Assembly (NCBI GenBank): GCA_008638375.1
Contig: CM018052.1
Span: 15,156,450 to 15,220,449 of the forward strand
Source of the DNA: Nyssa sinensis
Lineage: Eukaryota > Streptophyta > Magnoliopsida > Cornales > Nyssaceae
DNA length: 64,000 nt
Direction of reading: 5' to 3'
The notes under the pieces: model-generated
Database searches by the model: none
The model's input: only the letters and a program-made list of their open reading frames with translations
What the model was told of the DNA's origin: nothing
Shown here: positions 24,435 through 35,390 of the stretch, piece after piece
How the letters are laid out: each line of letters opens with the position of its first letter
How positions within the stretch are numbered: the stretch's first letter is position 1
Translations under genes and position numbers: made by a program

Positions 24435-24875
24435 TACTTTATGCCGTTCTTACTATTTATTCATGCAAAAAAAAAAAAAAAACTATTCACATTCTATGTT
24501 CATATATATTTAATAATTGTTCTAATATATATTATTTGATCTTTATTTCAGATTGATCAGGATTGTTGCACCGCCAAAATTACGTGTTTTGCATCGAAAC
24601 TTGTTATTTTTATTTTTATTTTTTTTCTTTTCATGGACAGCTGTAGTTATATTTTTTGAGACAATGTTAATTTTTCTATTTATTGTTAAATTGTACTTTT
24701 ATAAATATACATAATTAGTATAATATATATATATATATGAATTTATATTTCTTTTTTAATAGTCATTTCAGAATGCTTGGAATTTATTGTATATCAGGAT
24801 GATTGATACAGGTCTAAACATGAATAAAAATACAAATAAAACAAAAAACTTTGGTTCAAAAAAAAAAAAGAATTT
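24435..24875. other. CACTA 3' noncoding region
   Basis: An AT-rich, T-rich interval between the tandem array and the right subterminal repeats, with poly-A (about 24467-24481), a short AT run (24725-24738) and a second poly-A (24859-24869). I see no gene. Confidence 0.5.
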
Positions 24876-25340
24876 TAGCGATGCACAAAAATGTGTCTCT
24901 AAAAGTAAAGAAATAAGTGCCATAACACTATTAGTGACGCTCAGAAATAGTTGCTAAATACCCACCATTAGAGATGCACAGAGGGCATCGCAAAAGACCA
25001 CCATTAGCGACGCACAGTATGTGTCGCAGAAGCCCACTATTAGCGACGCTCACGTGTGCATCGCTAATGGTGGTATTTTGTGACACACAGTGGTATTTTG
25101 TGACACACTTTGCGACCTTGTATATTATTTGCGACACGTGAAGAATTATTAGCGACGCTCGACGTGCGTCGCTAATAGTTACATTTAGTGACGCTTAGAG
25201 ATGTGTGTGCCGCTAATAGTACTGGCGACGCGATTATTTGTGGCATTGTTAGCGACACTTTGTGTGCGTCACAAAATACCTTTAGTGACGCTGTTTTCCA
25301 CTATTATCGACGCACTTGGGCGTCGTTAATAATGTATTTT
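24876..25340. repeat. Right subterminal GCGACGC repeats of CACTA
   Basis: Around twenty copies of TTAGCGACGC or TTAGTGACGC-like motifs occur in both orientations, often as opposed pairs around a short loop (for example GCGACGCTCGACGTGCGTCGC at 25153-25173). They mirror the left array at 4499-4803 and mark the 3' end of the transposon. Many copies carry C-to-T or G-to-A changes (GTGACGC, GCGATGC). Confidence 0.85.
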
Positions 25341-25349
25341 CCTATAGTG
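25320..25349 (-). repeat. Right terminal inverted repeat of CACTA
   Basis: On the minus strand it begins CACTATAGGAAAATAC, the canonical CACTA start, and is followed on the plus strand by the target duplication TGG (25350-25352). Confidence 0.9.
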
Positions 25350-25352
25350 TGG

Positions 25353-27221
25353 GTTTAAAAGACACTCAAATGACTTAGAGACAATACGATATGGCTTCCT
25401 TAGTATTTTTGATACCCGGGAACACATTTTTTATATCTGTTTGGGTAAACGGGTGCCCGAGGTTTAGGCTAATGAGTAATTGGCCATAGAGAAGCATAAG
25501 ACTTGATACGATACCTTAGTTCTATAGGCTAGGGTGGTCCCGAGGATGGAACAGTAGGTACGTAAGACAAATGGAAAACATCATGAAAGACACATGTAAT
25601 GTCTTCTTGTAGTGGAGTGATAATTAGGACTAGGGAAAAGTCCTTACTTATTAATGTGCATGTTTTATTATATGACTTACTTAAGATATTTGTTATCACT
25701 ATTGATCTCTTTCTGATTAATTTGTTAGTATGGTGTGATTATTATGTTGAATGTTATGATGTTAGATATTTGCATTGTGGTATGGGATGTATGTAATTGC
25801 CATGTTGATGTTTATCATGATTTCTATTTCTGTCATGGATATATATATGACAATTGTTACTCCTGTATCTATTTTGTTAAATCATATATCCCCTCTTATG
25901 ATTGCTAATATTCTTATGGATGTTAATGGTATTGATATATATCTTGTTGAACATACTCAAGTGGTGTGAGATTTGAGAGGATATTGATATTGATGAGCAC
26001 CGTTTATGGTGTGGATTGAGATATTGGAATTGTGGAAAAGAATACCTATAAGAAAAGGACTTGGAATGGGAATTAGTCACATCTTTTGTGTGCTCTTGAG
26101 CGTGGTGTGATTGCACTTTACCCGACGTTCCATTTATGATAGGGATGGTGTAAACCCGCATAGGTGGTCATTTGTCTCCATCAAGTTAGTAGCCCCGTAA
26201 ATCACTCGAGCTTACCAGAAGCCAAATTAAGTGAATACTTATGAGATTTAGATTAATGAGAGAATGGAATGAGATAAATAAGACTTTATCCCTTTTTGCT
26301 GTGAGTTGAATTAGTTGATATTATTTCCCTTGACTCATCTGTGATATTTGATTATAATTAGTGATGAATTTTATATTTCCAATTGTAATACTATGACACT
26401 TGTGAATGATTGCTTAGCTGTGGCTTTGAACAAGAAATGGAGGTACTTCATGGGGTTGGTAAGTTTATACTCACATCTTGTGATTGAATACATGTCTATG
26501 TACATTGTTTTTGTGGCATTAAAAGGAGAAATGGAGGTGCTTCATGGAATTAGATGTTTATATTTATGTCATATGTTCAACCTCTATATATCGACTACTT
26601 GACCATTATTGTCAAAACACATGTAGTGGTGTGATGACCCTTTGATACTTATGCTTATGTTAGCATTTAAGATTTGAGATATGATGTGCTTGTGATGCAT
26701 ACTGGACTATAGGGTATGACCTCTTCAGACTTGCATTAGTTTTTGGCATGTAGCTTACTTGTGTGTTTTGGGAAACCCCACTAAACATTATGGCTCACCC
26801 CTACTGTTTATGGAATCGACAGGTATTGACTTGATGGAAGATAGTTGCAGGAGCAATACAGGATGAATTGAAGTCACTATATTACTTAGTCATATTCATG
26901 TACTTGTTCATTTATATTTATTAAGGGTGCCTATACCCTTCTCAAACATTCATGTATATAGGATGTATATATATTAGACGATAGAGTCAGCTCTGGACAC
27001 ACCTTGTTTAATACAGTTGATGTAATCATTTTCATTTAGTCCCGTTATGGGACTTGAACAAGTCCAATCAAGGAATCGAACCGGAACCAATTAAAGGAAC
27101 TAAATCATTTAAAAAACATGGCATGTATTTTATATACTTAACTAAGATGGTAAGTCCTATTACCCATCTTATCAGGGTCTAATGACCCCTTAGTCCGGCC
27201 CTACAGGTCAGAGGCGTGACA
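25353..27221 (+). repeat. 3' LTR of element X, right part
   Basis: This continues the LTR that stops at 4479; removing the transposon and one TGG restores a continuous CTTATGGGTTTAAAAG. The part 25925-26890 parallels 726-1690. The LTR ends AGAGGCGTGACA at 27221. It contains several short frames without family signatures. Unlike 726-1690, this copy continues to a proper CA end. Confidence 0.7.
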
Positions 27222-27960
27222 ACCTCAGTGTCCATTGATTGCTCAACACCGAATCCTTGTGCTTGAACTCGATCTATCATCAATTGGGAGTTTGACGTGA
27301 ACCAAGGCTCTTTAGATGTCATTGGATTGTGTGGTTTGATCAAATCTGATTAATGAAAATGAATAGATTTGATTATGAATGTCATGTTTGAACAATCTCT
27401 CAGAAGAGTTTCAAGATCTATCAATAATTTAGCTCTCACAGATTGAGACTCTCTCACTCTGTTTTTAGCTACTATCAAATGTATTTTCCCTTATTTTTCA
27501 TAAAGAGCTTGATTGATCTCCAAATGAGTAGAAATTATATTATAAATCTATTTTCTGCCCAGGGTTTGTTCAAATGAACCATCATTCATTTGAACGAGAA
27601 TTTGCTCGTTCGAACGAACAAGGAACGAATATCAAACGAGTACAACTCTAAGGTTGCAGCAACTTGTTTGATACAGAAGTAAAAACAAATGAAAATGAAT
27701 GAGAATGACATTTTCTGTTTTTCATTCGGATGAGCTAAAGCTTTATTTGAACGAGTAATAGTGAGTTCCTCATTCATTGTGTATCTTATGAACTGAATTT
27801 TTTCCATTAGGTTTTGGAAGATGAATTAATTTTGGGAGAATTAGTTCACAACCACAAGTCAATCACCTACATGATGATAAGATAAAATCTATATGGAATG
27901 CATGCATGATGTGAGTGTGTGAGATCTGAATCAAATTCAAAATACCATTTTACCCTTTAA
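27222..27960. other. Unassigned AT-rich interval
   Basis: This lies between the end of the element X LTR and the first recognisable gag codons of the chromovirus. It contains the palindrome-like GCTCGTTCGAACGAAC (27603-27618) and repeated TTTGAACGAG/CATTTGAACGAG phrases (27587, 27747). No Met-tRNA primer binding site and no coding frame are seen. It could be flanking genomic DNA or a piece of another LTR. Confidence 0.4.
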
Positions 27961-27978
27961 GAACCAAGTCGACCAGTA

Positions 27979-28760
27979 GTGATACACGGTAATGTGTCTT
28001 GGACAAACTTGGGGAAGAATGGGCATCGAGGTACTCATTCGAAGGACTTATGTACAGATTACACACAAAGAACATTTTTTCAAACTGGATTAGCCAATTA
28101 CAATATCAGACCCCATGATCCTAACATGGAGGATGACTTCCAGATTAATTATGCTAGTCTTTTGTTTAAAGGGCAAGCCCTAACTTGGTGGGAGTCGGTA
28201 GGGACTACTATGGTTAGAAAGTGGGATGTCTTCACCAAGGCCTTCTTAGAAATTTTATTTCTTCAATTGTTATGGATTCATTGCAGGCAAGAGTTTCTCT
28301 ATCTTTATTAGGGTGATATGACTATATCCGAGTACGAGTTTTATTTTTCTACTTTAGCGCGATTTTCTCCAGTGGTTGTTAATAACGAGTTTGAAAAAAC
28401 TCATACTTTTGAGCTTGGACTCAAGCCTACCATTCGAAACAGGATAGTTTTTCTCAAGCTTCGAGTATTCTTAAAGATTTATGATATAACCTTATTGATT
28501 AAGGTCGACTTGGAGGACACAAAGAGGATCTATGACTTGAGGTATCCAGTTCAAGGTTCAGGTTCTTATCTTGACAAACGAAATAATAAGAGACAGTGAG
28601 AAGGAGTTGCTTAGCTTACTCACAAGAGCAGACTCAAACTTTTTACCAACCATCTTATTTATTATTCTTTACGCTTAAGAGAGGTACATAGTGAGAGCTA
28701 ATTTGCTATGAGTGTCATCAGCCAAGGCATTATAAGGTGGACTATCCACAGAAGAGATAG
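27979..28760 (+). pseudogene. Chromovirus gag (degenerate, 5' truncated)
   Basis: The retrotransposon gag signature KGQALTWWESVGTTMVRKWD is clear at about 28170-28230. It is followed in later frames by TISEYEFYFSTLARFSP and ELGLKPTIRNRI. A zinc knuckle follows at 28704-28745 (C-Y-E-C-H-Q-P-R-H, spacing CX2CX4H), but the fourth ligand is Tyr (TAT) instead of Cys. gag would form the particle that packages the RNA. Frame breaks lie near 28310 and 28600, and a stop lies within six codons after the knuckle. The N-terminus is not recognisable. Confidence 0.8.
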
Positions 28761-30950
28761 ACATAGCCTCAGGGATGAGGACAACCAAGACATAGGGGCC
28801 AAGGACCTTCATAGAGTACAGGCTAGACACAGAGTTAAGGGTGGGGCAGGACCACTATTTGCTATCAATGTGGTCAATTGGGACACATAGTTAGAAGAGG
28901 TTTCTACAGGTTATCACCTAGGTCATTCTTCTCTAACCCACTAGATTAATTAGAGTTTTCTTCCACCACTTCCGCCAGTGCTTGCTTTCTCAGCTCAAAG
29001 CTCTAGGCCAGCTCCAAGGCCTTCATCTATTACCGCCAGACAACACACACATCAAGGCATGACACACCAAGACCCGTCTTCGGGCCAAATATAGGGAAAA
29101 ATGTATGCAATTACCACAACTAACTCATCTGTTAGTCCCTCAATTGTGCCAGGTACCATCTAGTATTCAATTCATGGGTAAATGTTTTGATGGACACTAA
29201 TACATCTCATTCATTTATTTCCTCATCCTTTGCACATACTTTGGGATTAGACATAGACATTCTAGATCGTACTCTTCTGGTAGAGACTCTAGTGGGAGGC
29301 AGGGTTTCACTTAGATGGATTTTCCGCTCTTGTGAGATAGAGGTGGCCAATCGTCACTTCATTTTTTATTTTATTATGCTAGATATGACCGAGTTCGACT
29401 TCATTTTGGGTGTGGATTGGTTTTTTACTTACCGGGCAACCATTGATTGTTATCGACAGAGAGTGATCGTCTTTACTCCCTAAGGAGACTATTTTTACTT
29501 TCCGGGTGATCGTAGTGACCTTACTACTCCACGCTTGTGGGACTTGTGTGATTTAGGCGACCTTAGTTATATGTTCTTAAGTTGGGTAGTAGACGATGTT
29601 AGTATAAGTCATAAGGAACTACCCCTAGTGGTGAGAGACTTCCCAGACCTGTTTCTAGATGACTTATATAAGTTACCACCACACCGAGAGATAGAGTTCT
29701 CCATTAAACTATTACCGAGAATGACATCGATCTCTATGGCACCTTACCACATGGCACATACGAAGTTGAAGGAGCTAAAGGTGCAATTTGAGGAATTTTT
29801 GAATAAGGGCTTTATACACCTTAGCACATTGCCATGGGGAACGCCGACCTTTTTTACTAAAAGTGAGATGGATAACTTCGGCTTTGTATTGATTACCGTA
29901 GGCTTAATCGGGTGACCATGAAGAACAAGTACCCGTTGACGCACATTGATGACTTGTTTGATCAATTGAGGGGATCCGTTGATTTCTTCAAGATTGATTT
30001 GAGATCTAGCTATCATCAGTTGAGGATCACGGAAAAAGATATTCCAAAAACCACTTTCCATACATAGTAAGGCCATTATGAGTATTTAGTCATGCCATTT
30101 AGGTTAACTAATGTTCCAGCCGCATGGACCTCATGAATCGTGTTTTTTGATAATATCTTGATATTTTGTCAACGTATTTGTTGACAACATTTTTATCTAC
30201 TCACAGTCCAAGGAGAAACACAAGGAACATCTTCGTATTACTTTGCAAACCTTATGGGAACATCGATTTTATGCCAAATTTAATAAATATGGCTTTTGGT
30301 TAGTGGAAGTAAAGTTTCTTGGACATGTTGTTTCTTAACAAGGGGTATCCATGGATCCTTCCAAGATTGAAGCTACCACGACAAGGGAGAGGCCAGAGAA
30401 TGTATTTGAGATTCGTAGTTTCTTGGGCTTAGCGGGGTATTACTGCAGGTTCGTTGAGGAATTTTTATGTTTGGCTACACCTATGATGTGGCTTACTAAG
30501 AAAGGAGAAAATGATGCTTGCGAGAGATCCTTTCAAGAATGGAAGACTCGTTTTACCACGACACCAATCCTTACTATTCCCGAGAGTGGAAAGACATATT
30601 CTATTTATTATGATGCTTCACGGAAAGGGTTAGGTTACGTCCTTATAAAGAAAAGAAAAATGGCAGCATATAGATCACTATAGTTGAAACCTCATGAGAG
30701 GAATTACCCGACGCATGATTTGGAGTTAGCCGTCATTGTCTTCACATTGAAGAGTTGGCGACATTATCTTTATGGCTAGAGGTTCGAAGTCTTTTCCGAC
30801 CACAAGTGTCTTAAGTATATTTCCTCCCAACAAGATTAGAACTTAAGGCAAAGACGATGGATAGAGTACATGGAGGACTACGATTTTGATTTGCAATACC
30901 ATCTGGGAAAGGCCAACATTATAGCCAATGCACTTAGTAGAAGATCTCGA
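28761..30950 (+). pseudogene. Chromovirus protease, reverse transcriptase and RNase H (degenerate)
   Basis: The protease domain is at 29187-29483 (MDTNTSHSFISSSFA ... FILGVDWF); the expected catalytic D-T-G reads D-T-N. The reverse transcriptase starts at about 29610 (VVRDFPDLFLDDL, PPHREIEFSI, LNKGFIHLS) and continues in another frame ([34 protein letters not shown]). The YVDD box at about 30175-30190 reads F-V-D-N, losing a metal-binding Asp. The connection has RSFLGLAGYYCRFVEEF at about 30411. RNase H begins YYDASRKGLGYVL (about 30605) and ends near DYDFDLQYHLGKANIIANAL (about 30876). Stops occur at about 30066, 30337, 30681, 30776 and 30837, besides frameshifts. No active enzyme can be made. 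Confidence 0.88.
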
Positions 30951-32411
30951 GGGAATTTAGCCAGTATACGCATTCAAGAGTTGGAAATGCTAGTGGCAGA
31001 ATCAGAGTACGACCTATATCTTAGGGAGACCAAGGGGACCGTTATGTTATTCTCTGTTGTTACGCACCCTAGCTTGCTTACTCGTGTTCTTGACACACAG
31101 TTGCAGGATTCAGAGACGAAGGCCATTCGTACTTGTATTAATAGTGAGGACACAGTCGAGGGTTGGACACTCTATGCCGACCATGGCTTGAGATTTCAGG
31201 GATGAGTTTATGTCCCACAGCCTTATCGCAAGAATGTTATGTGAGAGTTTCAACATTCTAGGATGGTAGGTCATCTAGGAAGCACAAAGATGTATTATAA
31301 TCTTCGTAGATAATATTGATGGAAGAGCATGAAGACCGATGTAACATGATTTTTTAGTAGATGCTTGAGGTGTCAGTAGGTTAAGGCCAAACACTAGCGA
31401 TCCGCATGATTGCTTCAATCACTTTCAGTTGTCAAGTGAAAATGGGAACACATGACTATAGACTTTGTGTCTGGATTTCCTAGATCGCCACGAAAACATG
31501 ATGTTATTCGTGTTCTTGTGGATCGATTGACGAGGTCCGTACACTTCTTGCCCATCTAGACTACAGATTTAGTGGAGTCGTTTAACCACCTATATATATG
31601 GGAAATTGTTCATCTCTATCGGGTTCCAGTATCAATTATTTTTGACAAGGACGTACAGTTCACAGCTTACTTTTGGTAGAGTTTATAGGCAGCCTTGGGT
31701 ACTGACTTGGCACTTAGCACCGCATTTTACCCATAGACCGACAACTAGTCCGAGCATACTGTTCAAACCTTGAAGGACATGTTATACACTTGTATCATGT
31801 ATTTCAAAGGCAATTGGGAGGATCACTTGCTACTTGCCAGATTTTCCTATAACAACAGTTATCAAATAAGCATTGAAATGGCATCATTTGAGGCCTTGTA
31901 CGGTAGGTCGTGTCAATCACCTATTTGTTGGACCGAGGTTAGGGATGCTATAGTTTGGGGTCCAAACTTAGTTCAGGAGACTACCGAGAAGATAAAGGTT
32001 ATCCAAAATGGTTAGTTACAGTACAGAGTATGCAGAAAAGTTATGCAAACAAGAGGCGTACACCTCTAGCCTTTGGAGTTTGAGACCACACTTTTCTTAA
32101 AGTAGCACCGCGGAAGGGTTTAACCTGATTCAGGCAAGGAGGAAAGTTAACGCCATAATACATTGGGCCATTTGAGATCCTTGAGAGGATAGGAGAAGTT
32201 TCTTACCGACTTGCATTATCGTCGCAATTATCCAGGGTTCATAGTGTGTTCATGTGTCTATGCTTCACAAATACCAACCGGATCTATCACATTTGTTGGA
32301 TTGGACAGAGTTAGATATTAAAGAGGATGCCTCTTATAAGGAGCATCCTATTCGAGTTTTGGATACTAGGGAACAAGTCTTGCGGGGCAAGACTATTATT
32401 CTAGTAAAAGT
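30951..32411 (+). pseudogene. Chromovirus integrase and start of C-terminal tail (degenerate)
   Basis: The linker region is followed by a His/Cys zinc-binding motif (EFQHSRMVGHLGSTKMYY ... RCLRCQ, about 31246-31380), then the catalytic core: WEHMTIDFVSGFP with the first Asp (about 31442), IIFDKDVQFTAYFW with the second Asp (about 31640), and SEHTVQTLKDML with the Glu (about 31750). FEALYGRSCQSPICW follows at about 31890. Stops interrupt almost every motif (about 31203, 31240, 31311, 31676, 31736 and others). The tail reads PIRVLDTREQVL at about 32349, then is cut by the insertion at 32412 after a Val-Lys codon pair and resumes at 41833. Confidence 0.85.
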
Positions 32412-34113
32412 TGTCACGACCTGAAACCCACCCTATGTGGATCTCGTGTCGCGGGGCCGGCCCAATATTCGTCCTTACTTTTTTCTTTCCTTGTATCCAT
32501 GACAACAATATATGATGCAACTTTCAACAGTAAATTAGTGGAAGTCTTAATACAAATATTATTTAACAACGAAAAAATGTAAACCGACATAAACTTAAAC
32601 ATGATGTCACTCTTAGGTGATGAGTACATGGAAGAGACTACATCACTTCTAACATATTCCTCAAACTGTCCCCCTATGCTCTTGGACTCCTACTGTGGTC
32701 TTGCAGCATCCTTACCTGAAATATTGTAAGTTGGGGTGAGCTAAACGAAGCTCAGTAAGTAAAGCCCATCTCCGACACGGGTTAGGGTTAACATAGAAAG
32801 AATATAAACTCATAGGATGAACATGATAGCCAATCATGAAATCAATTATAGTTAACGGCAAAATGCCACAATGACCAATAAACAGTAAGTCACAATAAGC
32901 AAGCATGAGTAATGGTATAGCATGAACATGAAAAACTAAATAACATCAGTCAACATAAGAATATTGCCACAATAAATCGGTCACAATCAAGTACAATCAA
33001 TGAATGAACTGTCAACATAGAATTATTTATAAGGAATGGCAACATCCTATGAATCCAATAAACGTAAACATCTCAGTCAAACAAAAGTGATGCATTTACT
33101 CTATTCAGGGTTTGGCAGACCTTCGGTCTTTTGGGGCCCGGCATACCTCCCTTAACATGAATACATATAAAATGCCCTCAAAACTCAATGCATAAAAATG
33201 TCATTATTGCCATATGCCCGTTCACGAACTCGACCCGTAGGTCCTGTTAATCAGATAGCATCGGAAGGATATTGTGACTGAGCACGAATCCGACATTCAT
33301 AATAAATCATGATTCTTTTGTGATTCCATAATAAGTACATAGAAATGGAATATCATGCAATGGACATTTAACAATAGACCTTTCAAGGCACAATACAACA
33401 TAGCAATCATGATATAGTAGTTAATAACCATCCACAAGATAGGACAATATCAATTGTGGAACAATAAACATTTGGTACGTTCAAGAGTATAAAATTGGCA
33501 GTAATGGAATGAACGTGGCTTGGAAAACCACATGTAATAGATAGGGGTTTACTTACCTTTATCCGTGTGATTTACTTTAGTATTCCGTAACTTTTCCTTT
33601 TCCCTTTGAGTTCCTTGTCATTCAACAAACATGCCTCAGTTCTAATTCTATTCATCAAATTTTATTTTTAATTACTATAATTATCTATTTTAGGCTTTCA
33701 CGGTTTCCAATTTGAACCTTTATACCGAAAAGGGCAAAATGGTCATTTTACATTTCTCCATTTTTCATGACCCAATTTCACAATCGGACTTCACCGTTGA
33801 GTCCAGAATGTTTGAATTAATAAATATTCACTATTTACTTAGTTTAATCAGAGTCCATTTGACTCATATTTGACTTAGGGGCATTTTGGTCATTTTGGTA
33901 TTTCTACGGGTATTTTATTTTTTGGGACTCCGTCTCATGAAATGGACTTCACCATTGGGTCCAGAAGACCCAAGATAATAAATTTACACTATTCATTTAC
34001 TAATTTTAGACATCGAGAGCTATTTTAATAATTAACTAATTTAATTAATTACACTAACTAATTATATTTTATATATATATATATATATCTTTATATGTTT
34101 CTCATAAATATGC

Positions 34114-34190
34114 ACAAGTGCCCTTGTGGCATGGTGGTGGTGTGTGGGGGATAAGTTCCCACAAGCCATGCGGTCTGGGGTTCGACTCAC
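34114..34190 (+). other. tRNA-like box A/box B segment in LTR
   Basis: TGTGGCATGGTGG and GGGGTTCGACTCACGG lie about 60 bases apart and are opposite in strand to the LTR. The second resembles box B (GGTTCGACTC). The same stretch is in the other LTR (41170-41245). It is immediately followed by a poly-C run. This is probably a tRNA- or SINE-derived insertion fixed in the LTR family; I do not regard it as a functional tRNA. Confidence 0.35.
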
Positions 34191-34997
34191 GGCTGCTGCA
34201 CTTCACCCCCCCCCCCCATTTTTCCAAAATCAATTTCAAGTTTGAAATTGAAACAAGAACAAAATGGTGCAGTTTAGGTTTGCCCTTCACTCCGCCTGGG
34301 CGGGTCCTGACCCGACCCGGCCTGGCAGCCCTTCCTTTCTTCTTCCCCCTTACGCTTTTCCAGTGACATGAACAGTGCAGTTCCAGTCACCTTCTCCACC
34401 GGTGACCAGACTACACTCACATGTATTTCTTTTATTTTTTCTTCATTTTCTTGATTTTAAGGCCAATTTTTATCTCTAAATACCATAAAACATGATTTAG
34501 GGCCTCTATATATATATAGATATATATATATATATCAATCTAAGCCTCTAGAACACATTAAAATCTCATGTTTTCAAATTTTATATTTTTTGATAAATCC
34601 ATTTTTCTCCCTCATTTCTTCACCGTTTAACTCACAGTTTCTTCCTATGTGTTCTATTTTCTTCATAGATTAACATCATGTAATTTATTCTAAGCTTCAT
34701 GCAACTTTTACAAAAACCTAGAAAATGAAACTTAAAATCACAGTAAGTTTTTTTTTTTCTAACCTTTTCTTTGTCGTTTCTCATCCTTCCTCTTCTGTTT
34801 CTCCTTTCTGAATCTCCAAAAGACCTTTAAGCTTCTCTATTTCTCTCCCAACACATGCTAGGTGCATGTATATAGTTACACACAAATATGGTCGCCCCCT
34901 CTCTCTCTCTCTCTCCTCTTTTCTCTTCCTTCCTCTTTCTTTTCTTTCCTTTCCTCTTCTGATTTTTGTAACCCCCCCTCCATTATGGTGGAGGTTA

Positions 34998-35012
34998 CAT
35001 ATATAAATAGCA
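34998..35012 (-). promoter_or_regulatory. Candidate LTR TATA box
   Basis: On the minus strand CTATTTATATATG precedes a purine-rich leader (GGAAAGAAAAGAAAGAGG, about 34930-34950), as expected of an LTR promoter and transcript start. The 5' LTR of the same element lacks this whole segment. Confidence 0.4.
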
Positions 35013-35377
35013 CACTATAAATACATATGTTATATAATATGTATAGTTGTATATATATATATATATTCATATTTCAAGATTTTTATTTTTATATTTTTTT
35101 CTCTTATTATTTTTTATTTTTATGATTATTATTTTTCTTTTCTTTTTTTTCGATATTCATTCATGGCTTGCTCGGTACCGTCCAGGCATCATCTGTACAT
35201 TCGAAACTATTTAGATTTCACAACCGTCCATGTCATTCGATATCATAACATACAACCTTAACGGTTCAAGTTTATTTTTGTATTACATTCATGGGCTCAG
35301 TCTACCTCGATATTATTATTTGACTCTTTTTGGACATTTTTGGAATTAGTCCAATTTATTTGGGTCGGGGTATTACA

Positions 35378-35390
35378 TTCTACCCCCCTT
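35378..35390 (-). other. Polypurine tract of the TR-GAG-like element
   Basis: On the minus strand AAGGGGGGTAGAA directly abuts the TG start of the 3' LTR. It fixes the orientation of the element, together with the primer binding site at the other end. Confidence 0.85.

Larger units (their letters stand above)
4480..25349 (+). mobile_element. CACTA (En/Spm) DNA transposon carrying nested LTRs
   Basis: The left end is CACTCC at 4480 and the right end is CTATAGTG at 25349. The first 30 bases and the reverse complement of the last 30 agree at 22 positions. A 3-bp target duplication TGG flanks it (4477-4479 and 25350-25352), the size expected for this superfamily. Subterminal arrays of GCGACGC-type repeats lie inside both ends. 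In between are a TNP2-type transposase gene, a second Ptta/En/Spm-type gene and a 161-bp tandem array. Subtracting the nested LTRs and their duplications leaves about 11.1 kb. The left terminus reads CACTC rather than CACTA, so that end is mutated. Both genes are broken, so it could only have moved with help from another copy. Confidence 0.93.
32412..35377 (-). repeat. 3' LTR of the TR-GAG-like element
   Basis: A direct repeat of 39466-41832, near-identical over most of its length. It starts (minus strand) TGTAATACCCCGACCC and ends GGTCGTGACA. It retains about 605 bases (34629-35233) that are missing from the other LTR, including a TATA-like box on the minus strand (35000-35010) and a purine-rich leader. 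It also contains a tRNA-like stretch (34114-34190), a poly-C run (34206-34217) and two ACCGTTGAGTCCAGAATG-type modules. Confidence 0.9.
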
